Origin: CAYRPN01 sp964426135
Lineage (GTDB): Bacteria > Planctomycetota > Phycisphaerae > Phycisphaerales > Phycisphaeraceae
DNA length: 30,117 bases
Assembly (NCBI GenBank): GCA_964426135.1
Contig: CAYRPN010000065.1
Location: forward strand, 1 to 30,117
Direction: 5' to 3'
The notes under the pieces are model-generated. The model saw only the letters and a list, made by a program, of their open reading frames with translations. It had not been told where the DNA came from and did no database searches. Positions 25,097 through 30,117 of this stretch are shown here, in pieces; within the stretch, counting starts at the first letter, position 1; every line of letters starts with the position of its first letter. A program made the translations under genes and the position numbers.

Positions 25097-26953
25097 ATGC
25101 CGCTCGCCGCCCGCCTCGACGCTCAGCCCTTTCAGATCAATCCCGCGCCCACCGGCGCTTTTCGCCGCGGCCTCCTCCGGCTTCTTCGGCCGGCCATGGA
25201 ACGATTGCTTCACTTCCCGGCGCTCAATCGCATCTACCACGATGTCGGCCCGACTCAGACCGCCGGCGAATTCTGCCGCCGCGCGCTGGCTGAACTGGAC
25301 ATCCGCGTGAACGTCACCGATGCCGATCTCGCCCGCATTCCCCGCACCGGTCCGCTGATCGTCGCCGCCAATCATCCCTTCGGCGGGATCGACGGCATGA
25401 TCCTCACCGACCTCCTGCAGCGCGTCCGGCCGGATGCCAGGCTGCTGGTGAATCAAATGCTCGATCGCCTGGCGCCGATGCGCCAGGCGTGCCTGTTCGT
25501 CGATCCCTTCGGCGGCCCGGACGCCGCCCGGCGCAACCTCGCCTCGATGCGCAGCGCGATGAAGCATGTGAAGGACGGCGGCGCGCTGGCGATGTTTCCC
25601 GCAGGCGAAGTCTCGCACATCCGGTGGAACCAGCCGCACGCGACCGACCCGGCGTGGAACACCGCCATCGCCCGACTCGTGCAGAGCACCGGTGCCACGG
25701 TGATTCCTCTTTTTTTTCACGGACGAAACAGCATGCTCTTTCAATTCGCAGGCCTGCTCCATCCCCGCCTTCGCACGGCCCTTTTGCCGCATGAAATTCT
25801 CAACAAGAAGCACTGCGAGGTGCGCGTCGAGATCGGCAGCGCCATCAAGCCGCAGCGGATGGCGGCGATGGAGTACCCGGCGGAACTGACCGCGTATCTG
25901 CGGGCGCGAACCTATCTGCTCGCCGGGCGAGCCGGCAGCAGCCAGACGGGTACTGCAACCGGGGCGGAGTCGCGGACGCAGCCTGTGGTGAAGGCATCGA
26001 CCAGGCCGGCGGTGCGGCGGGAGGAACCGGTGATCGCCGCGATTTCACCGGACGCCATGGAAGCGGAGATTGCGGCGTTGCCCGCCTCGGCGTATTTGAA
26101 TGTGACCAGCGAGTATGACGTGATGATCGCCCGCACGCCGGAGATCCCCAGCGTCTTGCGCGAGATCGGCCGGCTGCGGGAGATCACGTTCCGCCAGGTC
26201 GGCGAAGGCACGGGCAGATCGGTCGACCTGGACGCCTTCGATGAGCACTATCTGCATCTTTTCGTGTGGCAGCGGGCGAAGCGCGAGGTCGTCGGCGCGT
26301 ATCGACTGGGTTTGGTGGACGAGATTCTGCCGAGGCACGGGCGCGACGGGCTTTACACCAGCACGCTGTTCCGTTTCAGCGACGAACTGCTCGCCCAGTT
26401 CGGGCCGGCGATCGAGATGGGGCGATCGTTCGTGAGGCCGGAATACCAGAAGGAATACGCCCCGTTGCTGCTGCTCTGGAAGGGCATCGGCGCGTATGTG
26501 GCGGCCCACCCGCATCGCCGCAAACTTTTCGGCCCGGTGAGCGTGAGCAACGAGTTTCAGTCCACGACGCGGCAACTGCTCATCGAGTTCCTGCGCACGA
26601 CCAGCTTCAGCGCGGAACTGGGCCGCTGGGTCAGCCCGCGCAACCCGCCGCGACGCGACGGCGCCCGCCTGAATGAACTCAAGGGCCTGATGAACAGTGC
26701 CGTGGTGCGCGACATGGAACAGGTCGGCGAACTGGTGGCGGAAATCGAATCAGACCGCCGCGGCGTGCCGGTCCTGCTGCGGCAGTACCTGAAACTGAAC
26801 GCGAAAGTGCTCGGCTTCAATATCGACCCTGACTTCGGCGACGTGCTCGACGCGCTGATGCTGGTGGATCTGACGGAGGTGGAGAAGCCGATCCTGTCTC
26901 GCTACATGGGGAAGGAATGCGCGGAGCAATTCCTGGCGCAGCACGGACGTTAG
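25097..26953 (+). CDS. Two-domain lipid acyltransferase (OlsF-like: PlsC-type plus N-acyltransferase)
   Basis: A 618-residue fusion. The N-terminal half (about 60-270) is a PlsC-type O-acyltransferase with the motif NHPFGGID (H93...D99) and MFPAGEVSH further on. A flexible Ala/Thr/Arg linker (about 277-320) joins it to a hemolysin/OlsB-type GNAT N-acyltransferase (about 340-500, with VVGAYRLGLVDE and IEMGRSFVRPEY), then a C-terminal extension. This domain order matches OlsF, which makes ornithine lipids by acylating both the amino group of ornithine and the first acyl chain; the amino acid used here is unknown. It should act at the inner face of the membrane, although no TM segment is obvious. 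GGAG precedes ATG 25097 with 7-nt spacing. Confidence 0.82.
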   Translation: MPLAARLDAQPFQINPAPTGAFRRGLLRLLRPAMERLLHFPALNRIYHDVGPTQTAGEFCRRALAELDIRVNVTDADLARIPRTGPLIVAANHPFGGIDGMILTDLLQRVRPDARLLVNQMLDRLAPMRQACLFVDPFGGPDAARRNLASMRSAMKHVKDGGALAMFPAGEVSHIRWNQPHATDPAWNTAIARLVQSTGATVIPLFFHGRNSMLFQFAGLLHPRLRTALLPHEILNKKHCEVRVEIGSAIKPQRMAAMEYPAELTAYLRARTYLLAGRAGSSQTGTATGAESRTQPVVKASTRPAVRREEPVIAAISPDAMEAEIAALPASAYLNVTSEYDVMIARTPEIPSVLREIGRLREITFRQVGEGTGRSVDLDAFDEHYLHLFVWQRAKREVVGAYRLGLVDEILPRHGRDGLYTSTLFRFSDELLAQFGPAIEMGRSFVRPEYQKEYAPLLLLWKGIGAYVAAHPHRRKLFGPVSVSNEFQSTTRQLLIEFLRTTSFSAELGRWVSPRNPPRRDGARLNELKGLMNSAVVRDMEQVGELVAEIESDRRGVPVLLRQYLKLNAKVLGFNIDPDFGDVLDALMLVDLTEVEKPILSRYMGKECAEQFLAQHGR

Positions 26954-26991
26954 CCGTTCACCTGCCGTGTAAGAACACCGCTGCGGCATCG

Positions 26992-27084
26992 GCGTAGGGT
27001 GCGTCAAGGCTCGGCGCGGACGCACCGTCATGGATCTCCAGTCGACTGTGGTGCGTCCGCGCCGAGCCTTGACGCACCCTACGC
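26992..27084. repeat. 35-bp perfect inverted repeat (GTAGGGTGCGTC REP pair) between convergent genes
   Basis: 26992-27026 is the exact reverse complement of 27050-27084, with 23 bp between. Each arm is itself a REP-like unit: GTAG, stem GGTGCGTC, a 13-nt loop, stem GACGCACC. It lies between the acyltransferase stop and the converging dnaK stop and could act as a bidirectional terminator, though no T-run is present. Confidence 0.9.
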
Positions 27085-27117
27085 GATGGCCGGCTGCTGT
27101 GCTTTGACTGGCATTGC

Positions 27118-29046
27118 TTACTTCTTCACTTCGTACTCGGCATCGATCACATCATCGCCGCCGCGTTTGCCGGCTTCCGCACCGGCACTCGAAGTGCCAG
27201 TGCCTGCGGCGGCGCCCGCAGCGCCGCCGCCCGCCTCGGCGCCGGCGCCGACCTTCTCGTAGATTTCCTTGCCCATTTCCTGCGCCACTTTCTGCAGCGC
27301 TTCGAAGGACCGCTTGATCGCCTCGGCGTCGTCGGCCTTGAGCTTGGTCTCCAGGTCGTTCACCGCCGATTCCACCTTGCCGCGCACCTCGGCGGAGATC
27401 TTGTCGCCGTGCTCTTCCAGTTGCTTGCGGAACTGGTACACCGCGTTCTCGCCCTGATTGCGGGCATCGACGAGTTCGCGCTTTTTCGCGTCGTCGGCGG
27501 CGAAGCTCTCGGCTTCCTTCTTCATGCGTTCGACTTCGTTCTTGTCGAGTCCGGACGATCCCTTGATCTCGATCTTCTGGCTCTTGCTGGTGGCCTTGTC
27601 AGTTGCCGCGACGTTGAGGATACCGTTGGCGTCGATGGCGAACTTGACTTCGATCTGAGGCATGCCGCGGGGAGCCGGTGCGATGCCGGTCAGGTCGAAC
27701 TTGCCCAGCGGGCGGTTGTCGCGGGCCATGGGGCGCTCGCCCTGGAGCACGTGAATCGTCACGCTGGGCTGGTTGTCCGCGGCGGTGGAGAAGGTTTCGG
27801 TCTTCTCGTGCGGGATGGTGGTGTTGCGCGGGATGAGGACGGTGAGCACGCCGCCGAGCGTTTCCACGCCCAGCGACAGCGGGGTGACGTCGAGCAGCAG
27901 AATGTCCTTGACATCGCCTTCCAGGACGCCGCCCTGCACCGCCGCGCCGATGGCGACGACTTCGTCGGGGTTGAGGCTCTTGTTGGGCTCCTTGTTGAAG
28001 ATTTCCTTGGCGATCTGCTGCACCTTGGGCATGCGGGTGGAGCCGCCGACAAGGAGCACTTCATCGATCTGGCTGGGCGAGAGCTTCGCGTCTTCGAGCG
28101 CCTTGACCACCGGCGATCGCACCTTGGCGAAGAGATCGGCGCACAACTGCTCGAACTTCGTGCGCGTGATGGTGAGTTGCAGGTGCTTGGGCCCTTCCTG
28201 CGTGGCGGTGATGAAAGGCAGGTTGACGGTCGTCTCCTGCAGCGAGGAAAGTTCGCACTTGGCTTTTTCCGCGGCTTCCTTCAGGCGCTGCAGCGCCATC
28301 GGGTCCTTCTTCAGGTCGATGCCTTCCTTCTTGCGGAACTCCTCGGCAAGGAAGTCGATCAGCTTCTGGTCCCAGTCATCGCCGCCCAGGTGGGTGTCGC
28401 CGTTGGTGGAGAGCACTTCGAACACGCCTTCGCCGATGTCGAGGATGGAGATGTCGAACGTGCCGCCGCCCAGGTCGAACACCGCGACCTTCTCGTTCTT
28501 CTTCTTATCCACGCCATACGCCAGCGCGGCGGCGGTGGGTTCGTTGATGATGCGTTCGACTTTGAGGCCGGCGATCTGGCCGGCTTCCTTGGTGGCCTGG
28601 CGCTGCGAGTCGTTGAAGTAAGCGGGCACGGTGATCACCGCACGGTCGATCTTCTCGCCCAGGTAATCCTCCGCGGTCTTCTTCAGATCCTGCAGGATCA
28701 TCGCGCTGACTTCCTGCGGGGTCAGGTCCTTGCCACGGATGCGCACCTTCACCAGTTCGTCCTCGCCGCCGACGACTTCGTAAGGCACGATGGTTTCTTC
28801 CGCGTGGACTTCGCTGTGCCGCCGGCCCATGAAGCGCTTGACGGAGTAGACCGTGTTCTTCGGGTTGGTCACCTGTTGATGCTTGGCGACCTGACCGACG
28901 AGACGTTCGCCCTTCTCGGTGAAGCCGACGACGGACGGCGTGATGCGCGAACCCTGGCTATTGATGAGAACCTTGGGCTGGCCGCCTTCCATGATGGCGA
29001 CGACGGAGTTGGTGGTGCCCAGGTCGATGCCGATGATTCTGCTCAT
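27118..29046 (-). CDS. dnaK: Chaperone protein DnaK (Hsp70)
   Basis: A 642-residue ATP-dependent chaperone. The nucleotide-binding domain opens IIGIDLGTTNSVVA (4-17) and includes AVITVPAYFNDSQRQATKEAG, IINEPTAAALAYG, VFDLGGGTFDIS and VLLVGGSTRMP. The linker DILLLDVTPLSLGVET leads to the substrate-binding domain and a helical lid. A Gly/Ala-rich tail ends DDVIDAEYEVKK, the usual bacterial ending. ATG 29046 has AGGGGA about 8 nt upstream. The gene stands alone, without grpE or dnaJ beside it. A good match to a sigma54 promoter lies about 110 bp upstream, and no CIRCE-type operator was seen. Confidence 0.97.
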   Translation of the reverse strand: MSRIIGIDLGTTNSVVAIMEGGQPKVLINSQGSRITPSVVGFTEKGERLVGQVAKHQQVTNPKNTVYSVKRFMGRRHSEVHAEETIVPYEVVGGEDELVKVRIRGKDLTPQEVSAMILQDLKKTAEDYLGEKIDRAVITVPAYFNDSQRQATKEAGQIAGLKVERIINEPTAAALAYGVDKKKNEKVAVFDLGGGTFDISILDIGEGVFEVLSTNGDTHLGGDDWDQKLIDFLAEEFRKKEGIDLKKDPMALQRLKEAAEKAKCELSSLQETTVNLPFITATQEGPKHLQLTITRTKFEQLCADLFAKVRSPVVKALEDAKLSPSQIDEVLLVGGSTRMPKVQQIAKEIFNKEPNKSLNPDEVVAIGAAVQGGVLEGDVKDILLLDVTPLSLGVETLGGVLTVLIPRNTTIPHEKTETFSTAADNQPSVTIHVLQGERPMARDNRPLGKFDLTGIAPAPRGMPQIEVKFAIDANGILNVAATDKATSKSQKIEIKGSSGLDKNEVERMKKEAESFAADDAKKRELVDARNQGENAVYQFRKQLEEHGDKISAEVRGKVESAVNDLETKLKADDAEAIKRSFEALQKVAQEMGKEIYEKVGAGAEAGGGAAGAAAGTGTSSAGAEAGKRGGDDVIDAEYEVKK

Positions 29047-29156
29047 GACAAATCCCCTTATGGTTGGCGAAGCTGCAAGCTCGGTCAGCGAGCCCGGATC
29101 GCAACGCGGCCGGCAGCGGCGACTACAGGCGCGCCGCTCCCGCCGACCTCTCATTT

Positions 29157-29172
29157 TGCAAAGCCGGTGCCA
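29157..29172 (-). promoter_or_regulatory. Candidate sigma54 promoter of dnaK
   Basis: Read on the minus strand: TGGCACC, GGCT, TTGCA, with the invariant GG and GC exactly 10 nt apart. This differs from the TGGCACG-N4-TTGCW consensus at a single base. Transcription would start near 29146, giving a leader of about 100 nt before dnaK. No enhancer-binding protein site was identified. Confidence 0.4.
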
Positions 29173-29403
29173 GCGGAAAGCCTCGAAAACAAGCGATCCA
29201 AGGCTGTTCGGGGCGTTTTTCGGCTGCCAGCGGGGTCGGCGGAGACCGCGCGACTGTCAAAATGGCACGCGATCATCCGCCCTCACCCACCGTGGAATCT
29301 GCTACCTTGCGACGGTGACTTTCGGGGCTCGTCGGCTGGCTGCGGAGCAGTGGCTTGGCCACCCTTGAGCGCGGGCCGCCGCCGAGCCGTTGGCCCGCGG
29401 CCA

Positions 29404-29505
29404 AGGAGCCGTGCAAGATTGAAGCCGCCGTTGCAAATCGCTCCGCTCCCAGCCGGACGACTTGGAAAGTCGTCCCACATGCGATGTTGATCCTGCACGG
29501 CTCCT
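29404..29505. repeat. Inverted repeat enclosing a solitary REP
   Basis: AGGAGCCGTGCA (29404-29415) and TGCACGGCTCCT (29494-29505) are perfect 12-bp inverse arms around 78 bp. Within them sits one reverse REP at 29455-29478 (GACGACTT stem, GGA loop, CCAC tail), the only REP in the window without a neighbouring forward copy. Confidence 0.8.
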
Positions 29506-29566
29506 AAATGAGGATTCGCCATAAGGGCTTCACGCCGCCTCTGAATCTCCAACCCTGCCCATTGCC

Positions 29567-29923
29567 ATGTCCGACATCGAACTCGCCATCAAGCAGTGCA
29601 AGAAACTCGAGGGCATCCTCACGAAGCTCGGCGGGACCGGCCGCGGGCTGCACGAGAAAGTATCGAGCGTCGAATCCCGCCTGCCCGAGCCGCTGGTGCG
29701 GAAGCTGCGCTTCATCGCCACGGTTCGCAACAAGATCGTGCATGATGAGGACTACGAGAAACTCGACGATCGCGCCAGGTTTGTCGAGGCGTGCGACGTG
29801 GCGCAGCGCGACCTGAAGCAAATCGCCGGCATCAAATCAGGCATCCCCTGGCGTCGCTGGCTGATCGGCGGTCTCGTGCTGGCGGCGATCGCGGCGGCGC
29901 TGTGGCTGAAGTTTCGCCCGTGA
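29567..29923 (+). CDS. Small membrane-anchored HEPN-like protein
   Basis: A 118-residue protein. Residues 1-90 are helical and contain RFIATVRNKIVHDED, where R54-N55-x3-H59 fits the R-x4-6-H motif of HEPN ribonuclease-like domains. The C-terminus has one TM segment (about 97-115, LIGGLVLAAIAAALWL) followed by KFRP, so the helical part should face the cytoplasm. Some HEPN proteins cut RNA in toxin or defence systems, while others only bind; which applies is unknown. No partner nucleotidyltransferase or antitoxin gene is adjacent. ATG 29567 has no obvious ribosome site. Confidence 0.7.
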   Translation: MSDIELAIKQCKKLEGILTKLGGTGRGLHEKVSSVESRLPEPLVRKLRFIATVRNKIVHDEDYEKLDDRARFVEACDVAQRDLKQIAGIKSGIPWRRWLIGGLVLAAIAAALWLKFRP

Positions 29924-30005
29924 GATTGGCGAGCCAATGGCGCCTGGCATGCGTACCGATGGGAAACTTATCCGGCTTCTACTTGATTCGGGCGCAGCGT
30001 GCCAT

Positions 30006-30117
30006 GGGCAAGCGGAGTCCGCGGAGCTTGCCCGTGCGTGCATGACGAGTAACCCGCAATGTTGTGCGAAGGACGCACAAGGCGCACGGGCAAGCTGCGC
30101 CGAGCCTTCGCTTGCCC
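30006..30117. repeat. GGGCAAGC hairpin pair at the window end
   Basis: Two hairpins in inverted order: GGGCAAGC...GCTTGCCC at 30006-30033 and again at 30088-30117. Flanks GTGC and GCAC are also inverse. It is another REP-like palindrome family and may continue beyond the window. Confidence 0.65.

Larger units (their letters stand above)
29047..29566. other. Intergenic region upstream of dnaK and of the HEPN-like gene
   Basis: 520 bp between divergent genes. It contains the candidate sigma54 promoter (29157-29172) and a 12-bp inverted repeat enclosing a single REP (29404-29505). I see no gene and no other clear signal. Confidence 0.6.

Noticed and set aside
29232..29260. TTGACA (minus strand, 29255-29260) as a sigma70 -35 box for dnaK
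   Set aside because: No acceptable -10 box lies 16-18 bp downstream (the position reads GACCCC).
27409..29490. Long plus-strand open frame opposite dnaK
   Set aside because: dnaK is unmistakable; the antisense frame is a codon-bias shadow.

Overview
This 30.1 kb, GC-rich window carries 21 protein-coding genes and no rRNA or tRNA gene that I could recognise. The gene content points to a planctomycete (Planctomycetota, or at least the PVC group). The main evidence is two Tat-exported DUF1552 proteins and a large DUF1595/1592/1588/1585 cytochrome-type protein, families first described in Rhodopirellula-like genomes. A run of exactly 100 N inside a tandem repeat (24446-24545) shows that this is a scaffolded assembly, probably a metagenome-assembled genome.

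Layout. 279-10174 (+): an exported-protein cluster of DUF1552-a, planctomycete cytochrome protein, REP-associated tyrosine transposase (RAYT), DUF1552-b, PQQ-type beta-propeller and a secreted alpha/beta-hydrolase-like protein. 10337-13114 (-): ABC-2 permease, its ATPase and a diacylglycerol-kinase-like lipid kinase. 13269-13979 (+): an HD-domain protein. 14143-16803 (-): sugar isomerase-like TIM barrel, a PIN toxin with a small basic antitoxin candidate, and a Gfo/Idh/MocA oxidoreductase. 17239-18927 (+): a HEAT-like protein and a nucleotide-sugar epimerase. 19205-20299 (-) and 20422-20913 (+): 6-phosphofructokinase divergent from an Rrf2 iron-sulfur regulator. 20927-24322 (-): histidine kinase, PanD and stand-alone CoaB (two coenzyme A steps). 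25097-26953 (+): two-domain acyltransferase resembling the ornithine-lipid synthase OlsF. 27118-29046 (-): DnaK. 29567-29923 (+): a small membrane-anchored HEPN-like protein.

The most striking system is a REP/RAYT pair. I count 24 copies of a short hairpin: a GTGG (once GTAG) head, an 8-bp stem, and a 3-nt loop reading TCC on one strand and GGA on the other. They sit in six places: inside the cytochrome gene, on both sides of the RAYT gene, between DUF1552-b and the PQQ gene, upstream of the HD gene, and upstream of the HEPN-like gene. Every multi-copy cluster has the same grammar, one forward REP followed by n reverse REPs (n = 1, 5, 3, 8 or 1). The RAYT gene is bracketed by a 74-bp perfect direct repeat that begins exactly at GTGG. 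REPs have also been absorbed into genes: they encode an internal segment and the C-terminus of the cytochrome protein, and the GTAG head supplies the stop codon of DUF1552-b.

Several unrelated inverted-repeat families are also present. These are GTAGGGTG-headed pairs, a CCCTCACCCC family, a 30-bp and a 35-bp perfect inverted repeat between convergent genes, and short degenerate 7-9 bp tandem repeats just upstream of three minus-strand genes. No second transposase is present to account for them, so they may be mobilised from elsewhere in the genome.
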